Assembly (NCBI GenBank): GCA_008690995.1
Contig: VRMN01000023.1
Span: 1-64,000, forward strand
Reading direction: 5' to 3'
DNA from: Porphyridium purpureum
Taxonomy: Eukaryota; Rhodophyta; Bangiophyceae; Porphyridiales; Porphyridiaceae
Length of the DNA stretch: 64,000 nucleotides
The notes beneath the pieces were generated by a model. It was not told the origin of the DNA. It saw only the letters and a list, made by a program, of their open reading frames with translations, and searched no databases. The translations under genes and the position numbers were made by a program. Position 1 is the stretch's first letter; each line of letters begins with the position of its first letter. Shown here one piece after another: positions 1 to 10,236 of this stretch.

Positions 1-197
1 CTAGAGGTTCCAGAACCTTCTAGACGCGCGCAGAAATGCCAATGATTTGCATTGTCATTTCTCTTGGCGCCTTGCTGTCCCTGGCGGAAGTAAGGGTATA
101 AAAAGGCGACGCGCCTGCCCGGACTAGCCGGTCAGGTCTTGCTCGGAGACAGAAGAGGCAAGAAGAAGAGAGAGTAAAAGGCACAGCATTGGTAACA
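1..197 (+). repeat. 5' LTR of element A (partial)
   Basis: The 3' two-thirds of an LTR whose full copies lie at 5067-5363 and 10237-10532. It ends GGTAACA, which pairs as a terminal inverted repeat with the TGTTATCC start of the full copies. It holds a TATA box (TATAAAAA, 97-104), a CCAAT box and an ATTTGCAT octamer near 38-53, and part of a heat-shock-element array at 8-20. Confidence 0.93.
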
Positions 198-764
198 TTT
201 GGTATCATCGCTGGTTACCTGGGGTTGCTCTAAGGTTCTCTTAGAGTATCTCTGGGGTTGCCTGGGTGGGGGAGTCTGCGGGTTAGGGGGTTCGAGTAAG
301 TCGATCCGGAGGGTGCGACGGGCGGAAGCGGGTCTCAGTCTTGGCTGTACGATAGGCCTAGGCCTTGACGGCGGACTCGCTCTCTGCCTTAGCACGCATT
401 AGTAGGCAAGAGCCGTAACGGTCAGCCTTCACTAGGATTCATCCTAGTGTCGCACGACCACCTTTGCGAAGGTAGGCGCCGAACACCTCCATACAAGATC
501 GCATCTATAATCCCCGCCCCAGTGCAAAGGCCCGGGCCGCTCCCCATCCAGCGCAACAGAGGAGGATTGCTGTGTGCTTTGTTGTGTGTGCGTGAGAAGA
601 TTGCTGTGCGTGTGTGTGCGTGAGAGGACAGCTTCGTGTGTCGGTTTGTGTTCGTGAGGGCGACCGAGCCCGTTCGTGGTGCGCGCAGCTGTTGGAGAAA
701 GTGAGCATCGGAGGCTTGCTGTTCGTGTTGTCGTGATCGTTGAGCGTGCTTTAGTCCAGAAAGC

Positions 765-1571
765 ATGGAGATTGATTCGGAGACGCTGGGACCACGTGGC
801 CCGAAGGAGGCCCGTCTGATGAGGTTCGACGGGAAGCGTGACCTTCTGGTTGTGAAGACGTGGTTGTTCCAGGCGAGAAAGAAGATCTTGGGCCGGCTGT
901 CGGAGAGCATCCACCCGGACGATTTGGAGAAACGTCTGCTTGCGGAGAGGCGTGCTGTGGACCTGGCATCAGACTATTTCGAGGGAGAGGCGCTTCATTG
1001 GTGGGTTCTGAACTGCGAGCGCTACCCGCAGGAGATCCCCACGACGTGGAATGATTTTGCTGCCCTCGTGAGTGCTCGGTTCACGCCGCAGGATTCGATC
1101 AGGCGTGCAAGGGACAAGTTGACGCGTCTTTCGCAGAAAGGCCCGGCCCATGCGTATGTGGCGGCTTTTCAGAACGCGGCACTTGTGATTCCGGACTTGT
1201 CGGACGCAGAAATGATGGACCGCTTTGTGAGGGGTCTGAAGCCCGAGGTCCGCCTGGAAGTTTACAAGCGAGGAGTGAGTACGTTTGCGGAGGCTGCGCA
1301 GGTGGCGGTGGTCGTGGATGACGCCATTCATGCGACCCGCGGCGTGCGTGATTCAAGTGTGAGGGCGCCATTTTTCGGTCGTGCAGCGCAGGAAGGACCT
1401 GTCCCGATGGAGCTCGGGAACGTGCAGGGTCAGAGGCGTGTTCGTACCGAGCTCAAATGCTGGAATTGTGGAAGGCCGGGACACATCGCCAGGAAGTGTC
1501 CCGAGGCAAGGAAGTCTATCCAGCAGCTGGAGGGAGACTCGCTGGAGTCAAAAAACGAGGAGCTCGAGTAG
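765..1571 (+). CDS. gag: Gag of element A
   Basis: A 268-residue retrotransposon Gag. The middle (about residues 50-170) has the alpha-helical retrotransposon-gag pattern, including a W-rich segment near HWWVLNCERYPQ. The C-terminus has one CCHC knuckle, CWNCGRPGHIARKC. The ATG at 765 follows a long leader and is shared with element B. The frame ends shortly after an A_AAA_AAC heptamer (1550-1556), where a -1 ribosomal frameshift would enter the pol frame. Gag would form the cytoplasmic virus-like particle that carries the element RNA. Confidence 0.9.
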   Translation: MEIDSETLGPRGPKEARLMRFDGKRDLLVVKTWLFQARKKILGRLSESIHPDDLEKRLLAERRAVDLASDYFEGEALHWWVLNCERYPQEIPTTWNDFAALVSARFTPQDSIRRARDKLTRLSQKGPAHAYVAAFQNAALVIPDLSDAEMMDRFVRGLKPEVRLEVYKRGVSTFAEAAQVAVVVDDAIHATRGVRDSSVRAPFFGRAAQEGPVPMELGNVQGQRRVRTELKCWNCGRPGHIARKCPEARKSIQQLEGDSLESKNEELE

Positions 1572-4500
1572 AGAGGTTCCTCGGACAGTCAGAGGGAAAG
1601 GAGGCTCGCAGACGTTACGAGACCTCTAGGGGCGGCAATGAAGACCGCTGTGGTGGCCTTGGTAAGCCAAGGGCTGGCTGTCCGAAACCTTGTGGGCGAA
1701 ACTCGAGCGCAAATCAGCCCGTGATCAAGGAACTTGGAGGGATGGGAGCTGCCATGCTTCTTCGAGTTCGAGGAAAAGTGCACAAGTCCGACGGAGAGGC
1801 CACGTTTTTGATTGACAGTGGCGCGACGGACAACTTCATGAGCGTGGACTTTGTGCTGAAATCCGACGGCCTGAAGCAGAAGGCGTCGTGGAAGAGAGAT
1901 CATGTGACCCTAGCGGATGGGTCTGTATTGGAAACAGCCGGAGAAGTTTCCAATGTCAAGTTTACACTGAGCGATGGGTACTCAGGGGCCGCTAACTTTG
2001 CCATTTGCCGGATTGCGGGACAAGACGCAATCTTGGGCATGGAGTGGCTGAAGCGGGAGAACCCAGTGATTGATTGGCAGTCTGGCATGTTGGCCTACGG
2101 AGAGAAGAAGGCCTGGAGCATGACGCAGATGCTGGTGCCACGGAAAGAGCTCCGTCGGCTGTTGAAGAGTCAGGAGGTAGAAGAGTGCTACCTCGGCGTG
2201 CTGAAAGGAAGGGAGGAGCCCTGTTCAGTGGAGCGCAAAGGAGATGACTCTGTGAAGAAGATGCTCAATGATTTCGAAAATCTGTTCGAGGAGCCGCGAG
2301 GGCTGCCTGAGAGCCGAACAGTGGAGCATGTGATTAGGCTGAAAGATGAGAAGCCTGTGAGAGTGGGCAGGGTCTACCGACTGAGCCCTGCGGAGTTGAA
2401 AGTCCTCCGAGAGACTTTGGATGACTTGCTGGACAAGGGATTCGTCCAGCCGAGTCAGAGCCCGTTTGGAGCACCCGTGCTGTTCGTGAAGAAGAAAGAC
2501 GGCAGCATGAGGATGTGCGTCGATTATCGGGCGTTGAACGACGCGACTGTGAAGGACCGGTATCCGTTGCCGAACATGGATGAGTTGCTGGATCGACTGG
2601 GCGCAGCTCACTGTTTCTCAAAGTTGGATTTGGCATCGGGATACCACCAGTTGCGTGTTCGGAGAGAGGACGTGCCGAAGACCGCGTTCCAGACCAGGTA
2701 CGGACAGTTCGAGTTCCGTGTGATGCCGTTTGGTCTTTGCAACGCGCCGGCAACTTTTCAGAGGGCCATGAACGAGCTGTTTGCAGATCTGCTGGACAAG
2801 ACCGTCATTGTCTACTTGGACGATATTTTGGTCTTTACCAAGGATAGGCAGTCGCACGGCGAGGTCCTGAAGGAAGTGTTGTCGCGCTTGCAAAAGGCGG
2901 GGTATCGTTTGAAGCGCAAGAAGTGCAGCTTCTTCGTTTCTGAAGTCGAATACCTGGGGAAGATTGTGGGAAACGGTTGCGTGAAGATGGATCCACGGAA
3001 GGTGGAAGCTTTGAAAGATTGGCCAGTGCCAAAGACGGTGACGGAGTTGAGATCCTTTTTGGGAATGACAAACTGGTTTCGGAGGTTTGTCAAAGGATAC
3101 TCTACCGTCGTGGCGCCGCTGACTTCGCTGTTGCAGAACGCAAAGTCGAAGAAGCAGCTGATCGAACTGGGAGATGAAGGCAAGTCGGCCTTCAAGAAGA
3201 TTGTCGGGATGTTGACGGAAGCGCCGGTGTTGGCCTTGCCAGACCCTGAAAAGCCATTTGAGGTGTACACGGACCGCTCCGAAGTCGCGGTGGGGGGATG
3301 GCTGGCACAGGAAGGCAGACCGGTCGCGTTTACGTCGAGGAAGCTGCTGGACCGAGAGACCAGGTACAGCAGCTATGAAGGTGAGCTCATGGCCGTCATT
3401 CACCGTCTGCGAGAGTTTCGACCTTATCTGTACGGGGCAAAGTTTGTGCTTCATACAGATCATGAGGCGTTGAAACATTTGATGACGCAGAAGGAGCTGA
3501 ATGGCCGGCAAGCACGGTGGCTGGACTTTTTAGCCGAGTTTGATATCACAATCGACTATGTGAAGGGAAAGTCGAACGTGGTAGCCGATGCTTTGTCGAG
3601 GAAGCCGGAGTTGCATGCGCTAGAGTACCAAGTTCGGTGTGATGAATTTGGTACGGGTTTCCAGGCATTCGTGGGTTCGTACTCGAGTGACCCAGACTTT
3701 GGTACTTTGATGGGAGATTTACCGACCCACCAAGGTTTCGAACCGAAGCTGGGCTCTTGTACTTGAGGAATCGCGTTTGCGTGCCGAGGAAGTTCAGAGA
3801 GCGTGTCATGCAGCTCCACCACGATATCCCGACAGCAGGGCACCGTGGAGCGGACACAACTTATGCATCTTTGATAACTCGCTTCTACTGGCCAAAGATG
3901 AAGCGAGACGTGAGCCGTTTTGTGAAGACTTGTCATGCATGCCAAGTGACAAAGTCAGAGAATCGGTCGTTTGGAAAGCTGAAGCCCTTGTCGATCCCAG
4001 AAGGACCTTGGGTCGACATCTCGATGGACTTCGTGACGGAGCTGCCTCGGAGCGAAGGCAGCTGTGATGCAATCATGACTGTGGTGGATCGCTATTCGAA
4101 GATGGCGCTGTTCATCCCGACGCGCAAGGACTTGACAGCAAAGCGTTGCGCTGACTTGTTCGTGAAGCACGTCGTGAGCCGCTTCGGATACCCCAAGTCG
4201 ATTGTATCGGACCGAGATCCGCTGTTTACGTCAACATTTTGGCAGCAGCTGAGCAAGCGGGTGGGCATGAAGTTGGCAATGTCTACCGCCAACCACCCGC
4301 AGACAGATGGCCAAACTGAGCGAGTGAACCGCGTGATTCGGGAAATGCTCAAGTTAATGGCGACGAATAGTGGCTGGGTGCGAGACTTGCCGTTGTACGA
4401 GTTTGCGTACAACTCTGCACCAAGCAGTGCCACTGGATTCGCGCCGTTCAAAGTGGTATATGGAAGGGATCCTTGGTTTCCACCGAGCGAAGGGTGGAGG

Positions 4501-4947
4501 CCTGCGCGCGACGGACAGACAAAGGACATGGCGGAGCACTGGTTTCGCCTGTGCAAAGTCCATGAAGAAGTCCGCGACAATTTGATCGAAGCCCAGGGGA
4601 GAATGCAGAAGTTCTTCGATCGACGCAAGGATGCCCGGGAGTTTCAAGTTGGTGATCAAGTGTTGGTCACGGCGCCGCAACTGCGGCCGAACAAGAGTGA
4701 TTTGGAGGCACCAAAGTTTCTTGGTCCGGTGCCTGTCATTGAGAAGGTAAGCTCGCATGCTTACCGAGTGGTTTTGCCTGAGGGTGTGGCTTGTCATGAT
4801 GTTTTTCCGATCCAACATCTGAAGCCATACTATGGACGCGAAGACTACATGGCAGGGGAAAATGATGAAGAAGTACCCGACGACCTGCCAGCGTCCGATT
4901 CTGAGCCAGACTTGTTGAAAATTATCGAAGAGTCTGACTCTGAATGA
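1557..4947 (+). pseudogene. pol: pol region of element A (broken)
   Basis: Polyprotein region with protease, reverse transcriptase, RNase H, integrase and a GPY/F-type C-terminal module in Ty3/Gypsy order. It matches element B almost residue for residue where read. Clear motifs are DSGAT (protease), the YLDDIL core of reverse transcriptase, the TDHEALKHL region of RNase H, and an integrase zinc region plus catalytic core. It ends in an acidic, Ser/Glu-rich tail. About one break is present, so this copy probably makes no full Pol. Confidence 0.88.
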
Positions 4948-5066
4948 CTTGGGTATTGTGAGAAGTTTGCTAGGCAGAGGTTTTCTCCCGGAGCGCGGGT
5001 TCCTCGAGCCAAGAATGCAACTTAGTTTGAAGTCTCGCCGAGACGTCGAGCCAAGAGGGGGGGAGA

Positions 5067-5363
5067 TGTTATCCGTTCGACCCCACTGACCTAGAACGGT
5101 TCGGTTAATCCGAAACCGGTAAGCCGTTAACCGGTAGACCGTTTAACCGTTTCTAGAAGCTTCTAGAGGTTCCAGAACCTTCTAGACGCGCGCAGAAATG
5201 CCAATGGTTTGCATTGTCATTTCTCTTGGCGCCTTGCTGTCCTTGGCGGAAGTAAGGGTATAAAAAGGCGACGCGCCTGCCCGGACTAGCCGGTCAGGTC
5301 TTGCTCGGAGACAGAAGAGGTAAGAAGACGCAGAGAGAGAATAAAGGCACAGCATTGGTAACA
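5067..5363 (+). repeat. LTR shared by elements A and B
   Basis: A 297-bp LTR, TGTTATCC...GGTAACA, preceded by a G-rich polypurine tract (about 5055-5066) and followed by the same primer-binding site as element A. It serves as the right LTR of A and the left LTR of B. It contains two perfect three-unit heat-shock elements (5151-5163 and 5170-5182), a CCAAT box, an ATTTGCAT-type octamer (one base different here) and a TATAAAAA box about 5259-5266. Confidence 0.95.
5151..5187 (+). promoter_or_regulatory. Heat-shock-element array in the LTR
   Basis: Two blocks of the form TTCnnGAAnnTTCnnGA, at 5151-5168 and 5170-5187, separated by a single base. Each contains three perfect alternating 5-bp heat-shock-factor units plus a partial fourth. 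They lie about 80-110 bp upstream of the TATA box. The array is present in the LTR at 10237 and largely kept in the solo LTRs. That HSF binds it is inference from the consensus. Confidence 0.7.
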
Positions 5364-5933
5364 TTTGGTATCATCGCTGGTTACCTGGGGTTGCTCTAAG
5401 GTTCTCTTAGAGTTTCTCTGGGGTTGCCTGGGTGGGAGAGTCTGCGGGTGAGGGGGTTCGAGTAAGTCGATCCGGAGGGTGCGACGGGCGGAAGCGGGTC
5501 TCAGTCTTGGCTGTACGATAGGCCTAGGCCTTGACGGCGGACTCGCTCTCTGCCTTAGCACGTATTAGTAGGCAAGAGCCGTAACGGTCAGCCTTCACTA
5601 GGATTTATCCTAGTGTCGCACGACCACCTTTGCGAAGGTAGGCGCCGAACACCTCCATACAAGATCGCATCTATAATCCCCGCCCCAGTGCAAAGGCCCG
5701 GGCCGCTCCCCATCCAGCGCAACAGAGGAGGATTGCTGTGTGCTTCGTTGTGTGTGCGTGAGAGGGTTGCTGTGCGTGTGTGTGCGTGAGAGGACAGCTT
5801 CGTGTGTCGGTTTGTGTTCGTGAGGGCGACCGAGCCCGTTCGTGGTGCGCGCAGCTGTTGGAGAAAGTGAGCGTCGGAGGCTTGCTGTTTGTGTCGTTGT
5901 CGTGATCGTTGAGTGTGCTTTAGTCCAGAAAGC

Positions 5934-6740
5934 ATGGAGATTGATTCGGAGACGCTGGGACCACGTGGCCCGAAGGAGGCCCGTCTGATGAGGTTCGACG
6001 GGAAGAGGGACCTTCTGGTTGTGAAGACGTGGTTGTTCCAGGCGAGAAAGAAGATCTTGGGCCGGCTGTTGGAGAGCATCCACCCGGACGATTTGGAGAA
6101 ACGTCTGCTTGCGGAGAGGCGTGCTGTGGACTTGGCATCAGACTATTTCGAGGGAGAGGCGCTTCATTGGTGGGTTCTGAACTGCGAGCGCTACCCGCAG
6201 GAGATCCCCACGACTTGGAATGATTTTGCTGCCCTCGTGAGTGCTCGGTTCACGCCGCAGGATTCGATCAGGCGTGCAAGGGACAAGTTGACGCGTCTTT
6301 CGCAGAAAGGCCCGGCCCATGCGTATGTGGCGGCTTTTCAGGACGCGGCACTTGTGATTCCGGACTTGTCGGACGCAGAAATGATGGACCGCTTTGCGAG
6401 GGGTCTGAAGCCCGAGGTCCGCTTGGAAGTGTACAAGCGAGGAGTGAGTACGTTCGCGGAGGCTGCGCAGGTGGCGGTGGTCGTGGACGACGCCATTCAT
6501 GCGACCCGCGGCGTGCGTGATTCAAGTGTGAGGGCGCCATTTTTCGGTCGTGCAGCGCAGGAAGGACCTGTCCCGATGGAGCTGGGACATGTGCAGGGTC
6601 AGAGGCGTGTTCGTACCGAGCTCAAATGCTGGAATTGTGGAAGGCCGGGACACATCGCGAGGAAGTGTCCCGAGGCAAGTAAGACTATCCAGCAGCTGGA
6701 GGGAGACTCGCTGGAGTCAAAAAACGAGGAGCTCGAGTAG
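5934..6740 (+). CDS. gag: Gag of element B
   Basis: A 268-residue Gag starting at the ATG at 5934, nearly identical to that of element A. It has a helical capsid-like region followed by a single CCHC knuckle (CWNCGRPGHIARKC) near the C-terminus, which would bind the element RNA. The frame ends four codons after an A_AAA_AAC heptamer, the overlap used to reach pol by -1 frameshifting. Confidence 0.92.
   Translation: MEIDSETLGPRGPKEARLMRFDGKRDLLVVKTWLFQARKKILGRLLESIHPDDLEKRLLAERRAVDLASDYFEGEALHWWVLNCERYPQEIPTTWNDFAALVSARFTPQDSIRRARDKLTRLSQKGPAHAYVAAFQDAALVIPDLSDAEMMDRFARGLKPEVRLEVYKRGVSTFAEAAQVAVVVDDAIHATRGVRDSSVRAPFFGRAAQEGPVPMELGHVQGQRRVRTELKCWNCGRPGHIARKCPEASKTIQQLEGDSLESKNEELE
6719..6725 (+). 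promoter_or_regulatory. -1 ribosomal frameshift heptamer at the gag-pol overlap
   Basis: A_AAA_AAC lies in the correct phase relative to gag (codons tcA AAA AAC), and the pol frame is -1 relative to gag. The same heptamer is at 1550-1556 in element A. Downstream, CGAGG pairs with CCTCG about 20 bases later, a possible stimulatory stem. This is the classical retroviral arrangement. Slippage itself is inferred. Confidence 0.7.
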
Positions 6741-9700
6741 AGAGGTTCCTCGGACAGTCAGAGGGAAAGGAGGCTCGCAGACGTTACGAGACCTCTAGGG
6801 GCGGCAATGGAGACCGCTGTGGTGGCCTTGGTAAGCCAAGGTCTGGCTGTCCGACACCTTGTGGGCGAAACTCGAGCGCAAATCAGCCCGTGATCAAGGA
6901 ACTTGGAGGAATGGGAGCTGCCATGCTTCTTCGAGTTCGAGGAAAAGTGCACAAGTCCGACGGAGAGGCCACGTTTTTGATTGACAGTGGCGCGACGGAC
7001 AACTTTATGAGCGTGGACTTTGTGCTGAAATCCGACGGCCTGAAGCAGAAGGCGTCGTGGAAGAGAGATCATGTGACCCTAGCGGATGGGTCTGTATTGG
7101 AAACAGCCGGAGAAGTTTCCAATGTCAAGTTTGAACTGAGCGATGGGTACTCAGGGACCGCTACCTTTGCCATTTGCCGGATTGCGGGACAAGACGCAAT
7201 CTTGGGCATGGAGTGGCTGAAGCGGGAGAACCCAGTGATTGATTGGCAGTCTGGCATGTTGGCCTACGGAGAGAAGAGGGCCTGGAGCATGACGCAGATG
7301 CTGGTGCCACGGAAAGAGCTCCGTCGGCTGTTGAAGAGTCAGGAGGTAGAAGAGTGCTACCTCGGCGTGCTGAAAGGAAGGGAGGAGCCCTGTTCAGTGG
7401 AGCGCAAAGAAGCTGACTCTGTGAGAAAGATGCTCAAAGATTTTGAAAGTCTGTTCGAGGAGCCGCGAGGGCTGCCTGAGAGCCGAACAGTGGAGCATGT
7501 GATTAGGCTGAAAGATGAGAAGCCTGTGAGAGTGGGCAGGGTCTACCGACTGAGCCCTGCGGAGTTGAAAGTCCTCCGAGAGACTTTGGATGACTTGCTG
7601 GACAAAGGATTCGTCCAGCCGAGTCAGAGCCCCTTTGGAGCACCCGTGCTGTTCGTGAAGAAGAAAGACGGCAGCATGAGGATGTGCGTCGATTATCGGG
7701 CGTTGAACGACGCAACTGTGAAGGACCGGTATCCGTTGCCAAACATGGATGAGTTGCTGGATCGACTGGGCGCAGCTCATTGTTTCTCAAAGTTGGATTT
7801 GGCATCGGGGTACCACCAGTTGCGTGTTCGGAGAGAGGACGTGCCGAAGACCGCGTTCCAGACCAGGTACGGACAGTTCGAGTTCCGTGTGATGCCGTTT
7901 GGTCTTTGCAACGCACCGGCAACTTTTCAGAGGGCCATGAACGAGCTGTTTGCAGATCTGCTGGACAAGACCGTCATTGTCTACTTGGACGATATTTTGG
8001 TCTTCACCAAGGATCGGCAGTCGCACGGCGAGGTCCTGAAGGAAGTGTTGTCGCGCTTGCAAAGGGCAGGGTATCGCTTGAAGCGCAAGAAGTGCAGCTT
8101 CTTCGTTTCTGAAGTCGAGTACCTGGGGAACATTGTCGGGAACGGTTGCGTGAAGATGGATCCACGGAAGGTGGAAGCTTTGAAAGATTGGCCAGTGCCA
8201 AAGACGGTGACGGAGTTGAGATCCTTTTTGGGAATGACAAACTGGTTTCGCAGGTTTGTCAAAGGATACTCTACCGTGGTGGCGCCGCTGACTTCGCTGT
8301 TGCAGCACGCAAAGTCGAAGAAGCAGCTGATCGAACTGGGAGATGAAGGCAAGTCGGCCTTCAAGAAGATTGTCGGGATGTTGACGGAAGCGCCGGTGTT
8401 GGCCTTGCCAGACCCTGAAAAGCCATTTGAGGTGTACACGGACCGCTCTGAAGTCGCGGTGGGGGGATGGCTGGCACAGGAAGGCAGACCGGTCGCGTTT
8501 ACGTCGAGGAAGCTGCTGGACCGAGAGACCAGGTACAGCAGCTATGAAGGTGAGCTCATGGCCGTCATTCACTGTCTGCGAGAGTTTCGACCTTATCTGT
8601 ACGGGGCAAAGTTTGTGCTTCATACAGATCATGAGGCGTTGAAACATTTGATGACGCAGAAGGAGCTGAATGGCCGGCAGGCACGGTGGTTGGACTTTTT
8701 GGCCGAGTTCGATATTACTATCGACTATGTGAAGGGAAAGTCGAACGTGGTAGCCGATGCTTTGTCGAGGAAGCCGGAGTTGCACGCGCTAGAGTACCAA
8801 GTTCGGTGTGATGAATTTGGTACGGGTTTCCAGGCATTCGTGGGTTCGTACTCGAGTGACCCAGACTTTGGTACTTTGATGGGAGATTTACCGACCCACC
8901 AAGGTTTCCGAACCGAAGCTGGGCTCTTGTACTTGCGGAATCGCGTTTGCGTACCGAGGAAGTTCAGAGAGCGTGTCATGCAGCTCCACCACGATATCCT
9001 GACAGCAGGACACCGTGGAGCCGACACGACGTATGCATCTTTGATCACTCGCTTCTACTGGCCAAAGATGAAGCGAGACGTGAGCCGTTTTGTGAAGACT
9101 TGTCACGCGTGCCAAGTGACAAAGTCAGAGAATCGGTCGTTTGGAAAGCTGAAGCCCTTGTCGATCCCAGAAGGACCTTGGGTCGACATTTCGATGGACT
9201 TTGTGACGGAGCTGCCTCGGAGCGAAGGCAGCTGTGATGCAATCATGACTGTGGTGGATCGCTATTCGAAGATGGCGCTGTTCATCCCGACGCGCAAGGA
9301 CTTGACAGCAAAGCGTTGTGCTGACTTGTTCGTGAAGCACGTCGTGAGCCGCTTCGGATACCCCAAGTCAATTGTGTCGGACCGAGATCCGCTGTTTACG
9401 TCCACGTTTTGGCAGCAGTTGAGCAAGCGGGTGGGCATGAAGTTGGCAATGTCTACCGCCAACCACCCGCAGACAGATGGCCAAACTGAGCGAGTGAACC
9501 GGGTGATTCGGGAAATGCTCAAGTTGATGACGACGAATACTGGCTGGGTGCGAGACTTGCCGTTGTACGAGTTTGCGTACAACTCTGCACCAAGCAGTGC
9601 CACTGGATTCGCGCCGTTCAAAGTGGTATATGGAAGGGATCCTTGGTTTCCACCGAGTGAAGGGTGGACGCCTGCGCGTGACGGACAGACGAAGGACATG

Positions 9701-10117
9701 GCGGAGCACTGGTTTCGCCTGTGCAAAGTCCATGAAGAAGTCCGCGACAATTTGATCGAAGCCCAGGGGAGAATGCAGAAGTTCTTCGATCGACGCAAGG
9801 ATGCCCGGGAGTTTCAAGTTGGTGATCAAGTGTTGGTCACGGCGCCGCAACTGCGGCCGAACAAGAGTGATTTGGAGGCACCAAAGTTTCTTGGTCCGGT
9901 GCCTGTCATTGAGAAGGTAAGCTCGCATGCTTACCGAGTGATTTTGCCTGAGGGTGTGGCTTGTCATGATGTTTTTCCGATCCAACATCTGAAGCCATAC
10001 TATGGACGCGAAGACTACATGGCAGGGGAAAATGATGAAGAAGTACCCGACGAAATGCCGGCGTCCGATTCTGAGCCAGACTTGTTGAAAATTATCGAAG
10101 AGTCTGACTCTGAATGA
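6725..10117 (+). CDS. pol: Pol of element B (expressed by frameshift)
   Basis: An open frame of about 1130 codons reached from gag by -1 frameshifting, with no own ATG needed. In order: aspartic protease (DSGAT near 6985); reverse transcriptase about 7610-8150 with the YLDDIL core near 7981; RNase H about 8440-8780; integrase with an N-terminal HHCC-type zinc region near 8950-9110 and a DDE core about 9200-9510; then a GPY/F-like module (KFLGPVPVIEKV) near 9886 and an acidic tail. The order reverse transcriptase-RNase H-integrase places it in Ty3/Gypsy (Metaviridae). There is no chromodomain, unlike elements C and D. Confidence 0.92.
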   Translation, partial: RGARVERFLGQSEGKEARRRYETSRGGNGDRCGGLGKPRSGCPTPCGRNSSANQPVIKELGGMGAAMLLRVRGKVHKSDGEATFLIDSGATDNFMSVDFVLKSDGLKQKASWKRDHVTLADGSVLETAGEVSNVKFELSDGYSGTATFAICRIAGQDAILGMEWLKRENPVIDWQSGMLAYGEKRAWSMTQMLVPRKELRRLLKSQEVEECYLGVLKGREEPCSVERKEADSVRKMLKDFESLFEEPRGLPESRTVEHVIRLKDEKPVRVGRVYRLSPAELKVLRETLDDLLDKGFVQPSQSPFGAPVLFVKKKDGSMRMCVDYRALNDATVKDRYPLPNMDELLDRLGAAHCFSKLDLASGYHQLRVRREDVPKTAFQTRYGQFEFRVMPFGLCNAPATFQRAMNELFADLLDKTVIVYLDDILVFTKDRQSHGEVLKEVLSRLQRAGYRLKRKKCSFFVSEVEYLGNIVGNGCVKMDPRKVEALKDWPVPKTVTELRSFLGMTNWFRRFVKGYSTVVAPLTSLLQHAKSKKQLIELGDEGKSAFKKIVGMLTEAPVLALPDPEKPFEVYTDRSEVAVGGWLAQEGRPVAFTSRKLLDRETRYSSYEGELMAVIHCLREFRPYLYGAKFVLHTDHEALKHLMTQKELNGRQARWLDFLAEFDITIDYVKGKSNVVADALSRKPELHALEYQVRCDEFGTGFQAFVGSYSSDPDFGTLMGDLPTHQGFRTEAGLLYLRNRVCVPRKFRERVMQLHHDILTAGHRGADTTYASLITRFYWPKMKRDVSRFVKTCHACQVTKSENRSFGKLKPLSIPEGPWVDISMDFVTELPRSEGSCDAIMTVVDRYSKMALFIPTRKDLTAKRCADLFVKHVVSRFGYPKSIVSDRDPLFTSTFWQQLSKRVGMKLAMSTANHPQTDGQTERVNRVIREMLKLMTTNTGWVRDLPLYEFAYNSAPSSATGFAPFKVVYGRDPWFPPSEGWTPARDGQTKDMAEHWFRLCKVHEEVRDNLIEAQGRMQKFFDRRKDAREFQVGDQVLVTAPQLRPNKSDLEAPKFLGPVPVIEKVSSHAYRVILPEGVACHDVFPIQHLKPYYGREDYMAGENDEEVPDEMPASDSEPDLLKIIEESDSE

Positions 10118-10236
10118 CTTGGGAATTGTGAGAAGTTTGCTAGGCAGAGGTTTTCTCCCGGAGCGCGGGTTCCTCGAGCCAAGAATGCAACTTAGTTTGG
10201 AGTCTCGCCGAGACGTCGAGCCAAGAGGGGGGGAGA

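Larger units (their letters stand above)
1..5363 (+). mobile_element. Ty3/Gypsy element A (left end cut by the window)
   Basis: LTR retrotransposon with its 5' LTR cut by the window edge (1-197), internal region 198-5066, and 3' LTR 5067-5363, which is also the 5' LTR of element B. A probable primer-binding site (TGGTATCATCGC) begins at about 200 and resembles the usual initiator-Met tRNA site. Parts in order: gag 765-1571 with a CCHC knuckle; protease near 1820 (DSGAT); reverse transcriptase about 2440-2990 (YLDDIL); RNase H about 3270-3600; integrase with an HHCC-type zinc region and DDE core about 3810-4450; a GPY/F-like module about 4720-4830. No chromodomain is seen. A polypurine tract ends just before 5067. 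The element appears broken, with about one break in pol. It is very close to element B, so probably young. Confidence 0.95.

Noticed and set aside
2618-3511. Antisense frame of about 300 codons in element A (and the equivalent in element B)
   Set aside because: Shadow of the pol coding strand, present because the codon pattern is GC-biased; there is no plausible domain.
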